Positions 14,229-21,298 of a stretch of DNA of 21,298 bases are shown here, one piece after another. The translations under genes were made by a program, and so were the position numbers. The stretch comes from Candidatus Omnitrophota bacterium (GTDB taxonomy: Bacteria > Omnitrophota > Gorgyraeia > Gygaellales > Profunditerraquicolaceae). The notes beneath the pieces are model-generated. The model was not told where the DNA came from, did no database searches, and saw only the letters and a program-made list of their open reading frames with translations. Location: positions 1 through 21,298 of the forward strand of contig JAQUON010000009.1 of NCBI GenBank assembly GCA_028717045.1, in the 5' to 3' direction. Within the stretch, counting starts at the first letter, position 1; the number at the start of each line of letters is the position of its first letter.

Positions 14229-15044
14229 TTAAAAATCCTCTATTTTTTTGACTATCTGCATAAATGCTTTGGCGGATGCGGAATCCTGCCGAAAATGAAC
14301 AAAGGACCTGCCTTGGTCCGCCATTTCAACTAATTCTTTATCAAACGGCACCCTGCCTAAAAAAGGAATACCGCACTCGACAGCTGCCTGCTGGCCGCCT
14401 CCCCGCTTAAAAATATCGGTCTCTTGTCGGCAATGCGGACATATAAAACCGCTCATATTCTCAATAATGCCGACAACCGGAATTTTCAGTTCCTTAGCAA
14501 AGTAAATGCTCTTGCGGGCATCCATGACCGCCACATCCTGAGGCGTAGTCACAATCACTGCGCCGGTAATCCGAGGGATCAACTGGCAGGCGCTCAACGG
14601 CTCATCTCCTGTGCCGGGAGGCGAATCTATAATTAAATAATCCAGCTCGCCCCAATCGACATCGGCTAAGAAATTACGGATAACCATTGCCTTCATCGGC
14701 CCCCGCCAAATGATCGGCCGGTTTGTATCGTTGTCGGCGCAGGCAATGCTTACGGCCTTCAGCCTCTCCGACACCGAAACCGGCTGGATACCCGATCCTG
14801 CCTTGCGCAATAAACGCCCTTCAATGCCAAGCATCTTAGCGATATTCGGGCCGTGAAGATCAATATCTAGAATACCAACGCGCTTACCCGCGAAAGACAG
14901 GGCGCAGGCGAGATTTACCGCAACGGACGTCTTGCCAACGCCGCCTTTCCCGCTCATCACAATAAAAATGCGTTTGATCTCGGCCATTTTTTCTTTCAGC
15001 CGCGTTTCTTGAGCGATAAATTCTCTTTCGTCAATATTGCCCAT
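14229..15044 (-). CDS. Mrp/ApbC (NBP35-like) Fe-S carrier ATPase
   Basis: This 271-residue P-loop ATPase carries and delivers Fe-S clusters. It has the deviant Walker A motif GKGGVGKT (residues 32-39), a switch segment around LDIDLHGPNI and the Walker B-like DYLIIDSPPGTGDE. The cluster-binding C202-PH-C205 lies after ENMSGF, exactly as in Mrp/Nbp35. The ATG at 15044 has AAGGG 7-8 nt upstream; an earlier in-frame start would overlap the DUF2099 gene by 26 nt and add a basic tail. It lacks the N-terminal DUF59 domain of many bacterial Mrp proteins. Two nt separate its stop from HydG. Confidence 0.93.
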   Translation of the reverse strand: MGNIDEREFIAQETRLKEKMAEIKRIFIVMSGKGGVGKTSVAVNLACALSFAGKRVGILDIDLHGPNIAKMLGIEGRLLRKAGSGIQPVSVSERLKAVSIACADNDTNRPIIWRGPMKAMVIRNFLADVDWGELDYLIIDSPPGTGDEPLSACQLIPRITGAVIVTTPQDVAVMDARKSIYFAKELKIPVVGIIENMSGFICPHCRQETDIFKRGGGQQAAVECGIPFLGRVPFDKELVEMADQGRSFVHFRQDSASAKAFMQIVKKIEDF

Positions 15045-15069
15045 ACGCGATGCCCTTTTTCGTATTACC

Positions 15070-16041
15070 CTAGAAATGCGGGATGCGCCTGGCAAAGGCC
15101 GGCAGGCGCGCTTCCTTAAGAAAAGCGCCGGTCTTACCCATTATAAGATGCGTTCCGCCGTTTTGATTCGAAATAAGATACTGCTTCGTACGGCCAAGCC
15201 GCCTGAAACAACCCGGATTATTTGAATAGGCAGCGACAAAATTGATCCCCTCGCGCGTCAAGACAAATACCGGGATCTGCGTGGAAAGCTGCAAGAGCGC
15301 CATAGGGCCGATCATATGCCGGATATCAGCAGAAGCACAACTCCACACCAAATCAGCATATGTGCGTATCGCGGCAATCTGCTCCTGCGTCGCTGCCGTA
15401 GTACATACGACCAATACAATTATACGGGCGCCTTTCTCTTTTTCTAATACGCGCAATGCCTTCAAACTTAATGCCGCATGGCCGCTTATCGTAACCGCGA
15501 TGTTTCTATAGCCTGCCTTAATTGCCTCCCGCACCCCATAGACCTGGTCAATCAAGGCATTGTCAAAAACTATCCGGCAGCCGGCCTGTTTGAGTTTCTT
15601 GATTATACCCTTGATAGGAGAGGTAAGTAATAAACTGTTCATGCGCCCTCCTATGCCCTGCACAATCTCCGGAGTATTGACAATAACGGTCCCCGCCCCT
15701 TCACAGACCACAACCGCTGCCTCTATCAGGCCTTTCCTTAATGCACACATAAGCATCTCGGACGCCCCATACGGCACCGCAATACCCTCAGAAACAAGCT
15801 GCCTTCTATCGGTAAAAAAACCATATGTATCTATTTTCGACTCAACCGCTTTTTTTATAACGTCTTTCATGGTTTTCTTCGTATAACCTTCTGCGCCCTT
15901 AAACTCCTTGTAAAAATGAGCGGCTAACGGACAAAATGCGAGCGCCGGTTCAGTGACATTGATGACCTTGCCGCCTGAAATGCTGATAAACGAAGAAAAA
16001 TATTTTAATACATGGACTTCTTTCTGATGACTGTCGGTCAT
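15070..16041 (-). CDS. DUF2099 protein (methanogenesis marker 8-like)
   Basis: This 323-residue protein resembles DUF2099, called methanogenesis marker protein 8 in methanogens. The most conserved stretch is the block VPYGASEMLMCAL, AAVVVCEGAGTV, VQGIGGRMNSLL and TSPIKGIIKKL (about residues 90-160), followed by a GY-x-x-x-A-V-T strand and CASADIRH. The family's biochemical role is not established. Bacterial members in strict anaerobes and the position among Fe-S genes suggest a metallocofactor role. The ATG at 16041 has AAAGGA 7 nt upstream. I matched it from memory of the family, not by search. Confidence 0.7.
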   Translation of the reverse strand: MTDSHQKEVHVLKYFSSFISISGGKVINVTEPALAFCPLAAHFYKEFKGAEGYTKKTMKDVIKKAVESKIDTYGFFTDRRQLVSEGIAVPYGASEMLMCALRKGLIEAAVVVCEGAGTVIVNTPEIVQGIGGRMNSLLLTSPIKGIIKKLKQAGCRIVFDNALIDQVYGVREAIKAGYRNIAVTISGHAALSLKALRVLEKEKGARIIVLVVCTTAATQEQIAAIRTYADLVWSCASADIRHMIGPMALLQLSTQIPVFVLTREGINFVAAYSNNPGCFRRLGRTKQYLISNQNGGTHLIMGKTGAFLKEARLPAFARRIPHF

Positions 16042-16138
16042 AGCGCTGTCCTTTAGGCCCCCGGCAGGATTCAGATGCATCCTATACCGCCATGCGCGGG
16101 GTAATAGGCTGCCGTATCATGCAAAGAAACCAACGGCA

Positions 16139-16525
16139 TTAAGGTTTCAACAGATAATCGGCGATTGCTTTATGAAATGCACCGACCGCTAAAATCGAGC
16201 AATGCAGGTAATCTTTCGGTACGCACCCTATCGTTTCAACAACCAATTGCGGAGAAATATTCAACGCCTCGGACAACGATTTCTTTAAAGCCAGGCGTGC
16301 AACTGTTGTACCGCAGGCCTTCGTAAAAAGGCACCCATCCGTATAAAATTTAATTCCTATAATTATATTGTGCGTAATAACAAGATAAAATTCCATCTCG
16401 TCGCCGCATAATCCTTTACTGCACGCAGACGCCGAAGCGTCGTTCATCCTTCCAAAATATTCATTGTTTTGCGACGCACTCAGTATAGAAAGAGGAATAT
16501 CCTGATTTTTATCCACGCTCAACAA
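16139..16525 (-). CDS. IscU/NifU-like Fe-S cluster scaffold
   Basis: This 128-residue protein fits the IscU/NifU N-terminal scaffold on which Fe-S clusters are built. The three ligand positions are present: Cys40 in LCGDEMEF (with Asp42), Cys65 in DGCLFTKACG and Cys109 in DYLHCSIL (with His108, as in IscU's HC pair). Extra cysteines at 35, 71 and 101 are unusual. The start is uncertain: tandem TTG codons at 16520-16525 and a GTG at 16514-16516 are all possible, with AAGG 3-12 nt upstream. It overlaps the DUF169 gene. No cysteine desulfurase is visible, so the sulfur source is unknown. Confidence 0.82.
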   Translation of the reverse strand: MLSVDKNQDIPLSILSASQNNEYFGRMNDASASACSKGLCGDEMEFYLVITHNIIIGIKFYTDGCLFTKACGTTVARLALKKSLSEALNISPQLVVETIGCVPKDYLHCSILAVGAFHKAIADYLLKP

Positions 16526-17114
16526 ATACCTTGAATAATTTCTGGGGAATGCCCACTACGAGCCTGTCCCGGCCGATTTCAGCAAATTTCCTTGAATCTG
16601 AACAACCGAAAGATATATTAAGATTTCCTTCCGCAAAGGTCCTGGCCGCGATATTGCCGCAGAGCCCCATCATGCTATTCAATGAAACTTCTACATTCTT
16701 TCCGCTATGGCTGTTATATACCTTAATTATCTTCATCATCTCCTGGGGCGCGAGGCATGACATCACCAAATCGGGGCAATCGTCGGTATTTAATCCGATA
16801 CAGCTAAACGAGCCATTGAGCCGGGGCATATCCGACACCAGCGATTTCAAGGCTTCATTGCTCATCTCGCATTTCTCCTGGCAGTTACTCAAAAGCTCTG
16901 TATCAAATTTTTCTCTCCAGCCGAAAATATATTTGGCGCTTTCGCAGGAAAGGCTTGCCTTGCTTACAACAACCGGCTGAGTAATAGCCATTCTTACCGC
17001 TTCACAAAATGTGACGCGCGCAGGATACGTTGCGCCGTTTAAGCGGGGCTCTTTGGCATAAAATTTTACTTTTACCCATTGGGTGCTGAACCGTTCAGAA
17101 AACTTCCTGTTCAT
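16509..17114 (-). CDS. DUF169 (COG2043-like) protein
   Basis: This 201-residue protein resembles DUF169, a family common in anaerobes and of unknown function. Recognisable parts are CEAVRMA near the start, CESAKYIFGW in the middle, and FGCSDSRKFAEIGRDRLVVGIP at the C-terminus. It has nine cysteines, which hints at metal or cluster binding. The ATG at 17114 has GGAGG 5 nt upstream and overlaps the stop of the ATPase gene (ATGA), so it is preferred over an earlier in-frame start. Confidence 0.82.
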   Translation of the reverse strand: MNRKFSERFSTQWVKVKFYAKEPRLNGATYPARVTFCEAVRMAITQPVVVSKASLSCESAKYIFGWREKFDTELLSNCQEKCEMSNEALKSLVSDMPRLNGSFSCIGLNTDDCPDLVMSCLAPQEMMKIIKVYNSHSGKNVEVSLNSMMGLCGNIAARTFAEGNLNISFGCSDSRKFAEIGRDRLVVGIPQKLFKVFVERG

Positions 17115-17983
17115 CGTTCCTCCTTTTGTAAAATTTCCTGCAGCGTATCCCAAATTCCCTGCACCTCTTGTTTTACCACGGTATCTTTGTATTCCACGAT
17201 CGTCTTTCCTTCAACCATAGCCTTCACAACCGATTCGTCAAATTCAATCTTTCCGATAAGCGCAATACCGTTTTTTGCGCAGAATGTTTCGATTTTCTCG
17301 GACATTTGAAGATTGAGATCATACTTGTTAATCACCAATTGCGCGGGGACATTAAAGTGCCTGGTGACCTCTATGACCCTTAAGGCGTCATGCAGGCCCG
17401 AAAGGGTAGGCTCGGTTATCACTAATGCGCAATCTACGCCGGAAAGAGACGCAATGACGGGACAACCTATGCCCGGCGCTCCGTCAATAATAACCCAATC
17501 GCAATTATCCTTCTCTGCCAGTTCTTTTGCCTGCTTTCTTACCAGGGAAACGAGTTTGCCTGAATTCTCTTCAGCAACCCCAAGCCTTGCGTGCACCATA
17601 GGGCCGAATCGCGTTTCTGAAATAAACCACTCTCCCGCAAGGTTCTCATCCATCGTTATGGCCTGGACCGGGCAAATACGGCTGCAAAAACCGCACCCTT
17701 CGCAGGAAATATGATCGATCACAAAATCATCGCTGATGGCGTTAAACCGACAGGCTGCGATGCACTTTCCGCATTGTAGGCAAATTTTCTTGTCGATTGA
17801 CGCGCTAAAACCGCTTCTGAAATCGTGGCGTTCTATAATCTTTGGCTGCAATAACAAGTGCAAATCCGCGGCATCAACGTCACAATCAGCCATCACCTTA
17901 TTCTTTACCAAAGCGGCAAATGCTCCCGCAATGACAGTTTTTCCCGTGCCGCCTTTCCCGCTGATAATTACAATCTGCTTCAT
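17111..17983 (-). CDS. MinD-superfamily ATPase with inserted ferredoxin domain (second copy)
   Basis: This 290-residue protein fits the COG1149 group: a ParA/MinD-type ATPase interrupted by a two-cluster ferredoxin. The deviant Walker A is GKGGTGKT (residues 9-16). The insert has C68-x2-C71-x2-C74-x3-C78 and C94-x2-C97-x2-C100-x3-C104, enough for two [4Fe-4S] clusters. The Walker B-like strand is WVIIDGAPGIGCPV. Members are thought to couple ATP hydrolysis to electron or cluster transfer, but no activity is settled. It lies 16 nt after the FAD oxidoreductase gene and is a paralogue of the protein at 19346-20245. Confidence 0.92.
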   Translation of the reverse strand: MKQIVIISGKGGTGKTVIAGAFAALVKNKVMADCDVDAADLHLLLQPKIIERHDFRSGFSASIDKKICLQCGKCIAACRFNAISDDFVIDHISCEGCGFCSRICPVQAITMDENLAGEWFISETRFGPMVHARLGVAEENSGKLVSLVRKQAKELAEKDNCDWVIIDGAPGIGCPVIASLSGVDCALVITEPTLSGLHDALRVIEVTRHFNVPAQLVINKYDLNLQMSEKIETFCAKNGIALIGKIEFDESVVKAMVEGKTIVEYKDTVVKQEVQGIWDTLQEILQKEER

Positions 17984-17999
17984 ATAATCTTATCTTTCG

Positions 18000-19349
18000 C
18001 TATATCTTCCCATACACATCCTGCGCAGCTAAAATGATGGGATACATTGTAGGCGCGCTCGTTAAATAAGGATGAGTTGCTATCTGTAGCGTCTCCAGCT
18101 CCGTGCATGACATCCGTTTTTGAATAGCAATACCTATTATATTGATCATCTGCGCGCAAGACATGCCACAGCTTACCTGCCCTCCTAAAATAATACCGGA
18201 TTGCTTTGAGAAAATTAGCTTAACCTTGCCCTTACACGCTCCCGGTAAAGAAGCGGGATGCTTATCAACGCCGTCTATGTTGCCCACAACAATTTCAAAA
18301 CCTTCTTCCCGGGCGGTTTTTTCAGTAAGCCCTGCCGAACCCAGCACAAGGCCGTCAATATACGTTGAATATATGGCGATTGTCCCTTTATTCTCGCGGA
18401 TAACCTTTATCTGGTAAAGGTTGGCTCCTGCGATCCTGGCTTCGGCTGTCGCCGTTGATGCCAACATGACAGGAATGGCTTTGCGGGTATAAAAATCTCT
18501 CTTGCAGGAACAATCCCCGATCGCAAAGATATCCGGGTCAACTGAAGTACGCATATATTCATCGGTCAAGATGCCTTTGCAAAACCCCAGCTCTAATCCG
18601 GCATCTACGGCCAGTTTTACATTTGGCTTTGAACCTATCCCAAGGATTATTCCATCGATAGGCATTTCTTTGCCGTCGTTAAACCTTACTTTTTCGACTC
18701 TGTCCCGGCCGATAATTTCGTCGACCCGGGTATTAGTCAGGATATTTACCCCTTTTTCCTTCAGGCGCGCTTCGGCAATCTGCGAAAACTCCGGGTCAAA
18801 TGAATTGGCCAACAAATACGGCAACATCTCTACCAAAGTAACATTTATTCCTTTTAATTTAGAAAGCTCATCGGCGAACTCAACACCGATAAACCCTCCT
18901 CCGATTACCAGCACATTTTTGCAGTTTTTGACCTGGCGTATAACACCCTTTAAATATCCCATTTCTTTATTTATCGGATAAACCCCTTGCGTATCTATTC
19001 CTTTAATGGGCAAAATTAAGGGCTCTGAACCGATCGCCAAAACTAGCTTTTCATAGGAATAGTTATCTTGACTTGCCGTTTCTATCGTTTTTTCTTTTCT
19101 GTGTATATGTACGGCCGTATCAACCACTATCTCAATATTGTGCTTTTCTAAAGACGCCATCCCTAGCTTGTTCTCATCGGGATTATGCAAACTGGCAAAC
19201 ATATAGGGGATCCCGCACGGGATTACTCCCTCCGCAATATTTTTCATCACCATAATGTGCTTAGAGGGATAATATTTTTTCGCAGTTACCGCACACACCA
19301 CTCCTGCAGGCCCAGCCCCGACAATAAGTATATCTACTTTTTTATTCAT
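18000..19349 (-). CDS. FAD-dependent NADH oxidase/CoA-disulfide reductase-family enzyme
   Basis: This 449-residue flavoprotein has an FAD-binding GAGPAG (residues 11-16), an NAD(P)H-binding GGGFIG (150-155) and the FAD motif AIGDC (276-280). Cys45 in IPCGIPYM matches the single redox cysteine of the NADH oxidase, CoA-disulfide reductase and persulfide reductase family. The C-terminal dimerisation domain is present (LGSAGLTEKTA, HPYLTSAPTM). Substrate could be a disulfide, persulfide or the ferredoxin-ATPases on either side. It overlaps the upstream ATPase gene (ATGA) and lies 16 nt before the downstream one, so the three are likely a unit. Confidence 0.9.
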   Translation of the reverse strand: MNKKVDILIVGAGPAGVVCAVTAKKYYPSKHIMVMKNIAEGVIPCGIPYMFASLHNPDENKLGMASLEKHNIEIVVDTAVHIHRKEKTIETASQDNYSYEKLVLAIGSEPLILPIKGIDTQGVYPINKEMGYLKGVIRQVKNCKNVLVIGGGFIGVEFADELSKLKGINVTLVEMLPYLLANSFDPEFSQIAEARLKEKGVNILTNTRVDEIIGRDRVEKVRFNDGKEMPIDGIILGIGSKPNVKLAVDAGLELGFCKGILTDEYMRTSVDPDIFAIGDCSCKRDFYTRKAIPVMLASTATAEARIAGANLYQIKVIRENKGTIAIYSTYIDGLVLGSAGLTEKTAREEGFEIVVGNIDGVDKHPASLPGACKGKVKLIFSKQSGIILGGQVSCGMSCAQMINIIGIAIQKRMSCTELETLQIATHPYLTSAPTMYPIILAAQDVYGKI

Positions 19350-20245
19350 ACAATCCTTCCTTGAGCTGAATTTTGCTTTCTGATTGCATTGAAGAGGTCC
19401 AGGAAATTTTTTTTGTACTCCGGAAATGCATTCACCATAGGCTCTCCCTTTGAATACGCCATGGCTATTTCTTTCTTAAACGGTATTCTCATCAATACAG
19501 GGATATGTTCCCGCGTGCAGTATGCGTCGGTGTTATTATTTCCTAAATCAGCGCGGTTAATCACTACCCCGAAAGGGATCGCAAGTTTCTTTAATACTTC
19601 AACCGCTAAAATCAAATCATTCAGGCCAAAAGGCGTGGGCTCGGTGACTAATATGCAAAAATCACTCCCTTGTACCGAAGTGACCACAGGACAAGACGTA
19701 CCCGGGGGAGCGTCAATAATGACGGTTTTTTTTGGATTTCCGGAAGGGGACAATCCGCCTTCGGCGCACATGCTCCCCTTAACCTGGCGGATAAGGGGCG
19801 GGGACATTGCTTCTCCTATGTTAAGCCTACCGTGGATAAATTCTATTTCCCCGCACGTGCCTGATTCCACAACGCCTATTTCTCTGTTTACTTCTTTTAT
19901 TGCATTTTGAGGGCAAAGAACACTACAGGCACCGCAACCGTGGCAAAGCTGCGCAAACACTAACGTTGCGCCCTTCTTGCCTTCCTGCCCCGGGAGTACC
20001 GCTATCGCATGATACGCACAAACCTGAGCGCATTTTCCGCAGTAATTACATTTTGATTCGTCAATTTCCGGCACAGGAATATACGCTTTATTGCGGATGG
20101 TAATGCGCGGTTTAAGAAAGATATGGGCGTTAGGCTCTTCAACGTCGCAGTCAAGAAACTGCACATTCTCTACGGACAAAGCCAAATTAACCGCAATCGT
20201 TGTTTTCCCTGTGCCGCCTTTTCCGCTTGCCACTGAAATTATCAT
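19346..20245 (-). CDS. MinD-superfamily ATPase with inserted ferredoxin domain (first copy)
   Basis: This 299-residue paralogue of the protein at 17111-17983 has the same layout. The Walker A is GKGGTGKT (residues 8-15). The ferredoxin insert carries C66-x2-C69-x2-C72-x3-C76 and C101-x2-C104-x2-C107-x3-C111, and the Walker B-like strand is TVIIDAPPGTSCPV. Tandem COG1149 pairs are common in anaerobes and may form a heterodimer. The ATG at 20245 has GAAGG 7 nt upstream and puts the P-loop at the very N-terminus; a longer in-frame start would run into the methyltransferase gene. Confidence 0.92.
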   Translation of the reverse strand: MIISVASGKGGTGKTTIAVNLALSVENVQFLDCDVEEPNAHIFLKPRITIRNKAYIPVPEIDESKCNYCGKCAQVCAYHAIAVLPGQEGKKGATLVFAQLCHGCGACSVLCPQNAIKEVNREIGVVESGTCGEIEFIHGRLNIGEAMSPPLIRQVKGSMCAEGGLSPSGNPKKTVIIDAPPGTSCPVVTSVQGSDFCILVTEPTPFGLNDLILAVEVLKKLAIPFGVVINRADLGNNNTDAYCTREHIPVLMRIPFKKEIAMAYSKGEPMVNAFPEYKKNFLDLFNAIRKQNSAQGRIV

Positions 20246-20255
20246 TTTTCTGCCT

Positions 20256-20861
20256 TCACGTACGCCCGGCAATAATAACTCTCTGGACTTCGCTTTGAAA
20301 TTCCTTAATATCAAACCCTTTATTCATAAAGTAGTTTTTTGCCTCATCTAACCGGTGCGTAACGTAATCGTGTTTCCGCCCTTCATGCGTATGGCACATA
20401 TTAATAATCTCTAGGCCTTTATCGCTGAAATCGCTTAAGACCGCTTTCCCGCAAGGCCCCAACAAGCGGATTATTTCATCTAAAACCGATGGTGGATCAT
20501 TAAGGTGATGAAATACATTAATAGAAAATATAGTATCAAAACTTTTGTCCGGAAAACTCAAGTGCCCTGCATCTTCTATTTTTAAAACCACTTGGTTTTC
20601 CAACCCAAAATACCGGATGTTCAATCTGGCTATTTCCTGTTCCGATGAGGAAATATCTACGCTGACAAAACTAAAACCTCTCTTTGCCAACGCAAGCGCA
20701 AAATGCCCCTTACCGGTTCCGATTTCCAGGATTTTTCCAGCAATAGGCAGGGATTTATCGAGAATAAAATCTCTTTCCTTTTCTAAATCATAACCGAAAC
20801 TTCGGTAAAAGCTTACTCTCTCTAAATACCTTTTATGGTTTTCGATGACCTCGTCATTCAA
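20256..20861 (-). CDS. class I SAM-dependent methyltransferase
   Basis: This is a 201-residue methyltransferase with motif I LEIGTGKGHFALALA, motif II VSVDIS, a FDTIFSINVFHHLND block and the post-motif LLGPCGKAVLSD. It is of the Methyltransf_11/25 kind; the substrate is not evident. The start is probably the TTG at 20859-20861, with AGGG about 5 nt upstream, since no in-frame ATG fits the fold. It lies 6 nt after the ferritin-like gene and 10 nt before the first MinD/ferredoxin ATPase, so it belongs to the same operon. Confidence 0.85.
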   Translation of the reverse strand: MNDEVIENHKRYLERVSFYRSFGYDLEKERDFILDKSLPIAGKILEIGTGKGHFALALAKRGFSFVSVDISSSEQEIARLNIRYFGLENQVVLKIEDAGHLSFPDKSFDTIFSINVFHHLNDPPSVLDEIIRLLGPCGKAVLSDFSDKGLEIINMCHTHEGRKHDYVTHRLDEAKNYFMNKGFDIKEFQSEVQRVIIAGRT

Positions 20862-20867
20862 GATGCC

Positions 20868-21298
20868 CTACTTTTCTACCATATCCTCCAATAGCGCCTC
20901 TAGGTCTTCTTCGTGTTCGATTTCGTCTGACATAATTTCTAATGCAAGGTGATATGTGACCGCGTCCTTATCCTTGACTGTATCTGAAAGCTTTTTATAC
21001 ACATCAATAGCGCATTGTTCGCCTTTGATATTCTGTGTCAAGAGGGCTTTCACCGAAGGGTCATGCGGTGCGTCATAACCGCAATTCGTCTCTTTATACC
21101 AATCCTCGGGCTTTAACACGGGTGTCCCGCCTAGTTGAATAATCCGCTCAGTGAGCATGCCTGCATGCTTGAGCTCTTCGCCCGCATGCTGCTCAAGCTC
21201 CGCAACGACTGCCCCGCGCATCTGGCCGCGCGCGATCTTGGCACCGACCCAATACTGATAATATGCCAGCCACTCATCGGCAAACGCCTTGTTTAATA
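20868..21298 (-). CDS. ferritin-like diiron protein, partial
   Basis: This is the C-terminal 142 codons of a four-helix-bundle protein whose start lies beyond the window; the open frame runs to the edge (first complete codon at 21294-21296). Iron-site residues are visible: a glutamate in FADEWLAYY, E-x2-H in EELKH, a glutamate in KGEQCAIDVY and E-x2-H in DEIEHEED. This fits bacterioferritin, Dps-like or archaeal-type ferritins that store iron or remove peroxide. Seen here at the head of the visible operon, it would supply or buffer iron for the Fe-S genes that follow. Confidence 0.85.
   Translation of the reverse strand, partial: LNKAFADEWLAYYQYWVGAKIARGQMRGAVVAELEQHAGEELKHAGMLTERIIQLGGTPVLKPEDWYKETNCGYDAPHDPSVKALLTQNIKGEQCAIDVYKKLSDTVKDKDAVTYHLALEIMSDEIEHEEDLEALLEDMVEK

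Noticed and set aside
16081..16138. Possible internal promoter or terminator in the gap between the DUF2099 and IscU-like genes
   Set aside because: No hairpin with a T tract and no credible -35/-10 pair is visible in this short gap.

Overview
All credible genes in this window lie on the minus strand, so transcription runs from high to low coordinates. The content suggests an uncultivated, Gram-negative-type anaerobic bacterium. It encodes lipoprotein and Sec signal peptides, a periplasmic-type M48 protease, a HydG-like radical SAM enzyme, ferredoxin-fused ATPases and a homologue of methanogenesis marker 8. A deep-branching phylum such as Omnitrophota would fit the style, but I cannot prove the taxonomy from the sequence.

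Region A (21298 down to 6359) is one very long, tightly packed gene string of about 22 genes with no internal terminator. Neighbouring genes mostly overlap (ATGA or TAATG junctions, or 11-26 nt overlaps) or sit a few nt to about 100 nt apart. In transcription order it holds: a ferritin-like protein (cut by the window edge), a methyltransferase, a MinD/ferredoxin ATPase, an FAD disulfide-reductase-family enzyme, a second MinD/ferredoxin ATPase, DUF169, an IscU/NifU-like scaffold, DUF2099 (methanogenesis marker 8-like), Mrp/ApbC, HydG-like radical SAM, a COG0731-like radical SAM, DUF89, peptide deformylase, FmdB zinc ribbon, Rrf2 regulator, GIY-YIG protein, a metallo-beta-lactamase-fold protein, a membrane protein, HypA, thioredoxin, a J-domain protein and a methyltransferase. 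It ends at a good hairpin terminator (6359-6386). The theme is iron, Fe-S cluster and metallocofactor handling: iron storage, electron donors, scaffold and carrier ATPases, radical SAM chemistry, a nickel chaperone and a probable Fe-S-sensing regulator. No hydrogenase, nitrogenase, HydE or HydF is visible, so the target enzyme is unknown. The HydG-like protein has lost the second cysteine of its C-terminal cluster motif but has gained one three residues further on.

Region B (5942-6358) is a gene-poor gap. It contains a strong hairpin and a 50-bp segment that is 39/50 identical to one near 1737-1786.

Region C (5932 down to 1677) is a second operon for the cell envelope. It has a sigma-70-like promoter, an M48 metalloprotease lipoprotein, a secreted TPR protein and a large secreted protein of unknown function. 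It is followed by a short reading frame with 13 cysteines in 48 codons, resembling metallothionein but lacking a normal start, and then a perfect 14-bp hairpin.

Region D (1609 down to 1) is an ECF sigma-factor module: a secreted DUF6515-like protein, the sigma factor and its zinc-finger anti-sigma factor (cut by the window edge). Both transcription units are preceded by nearly identical sigma-E-type promoters (GGAACTT, 15-16 bp, GTCnAA), which suggests autoregulation and a direct target gene.
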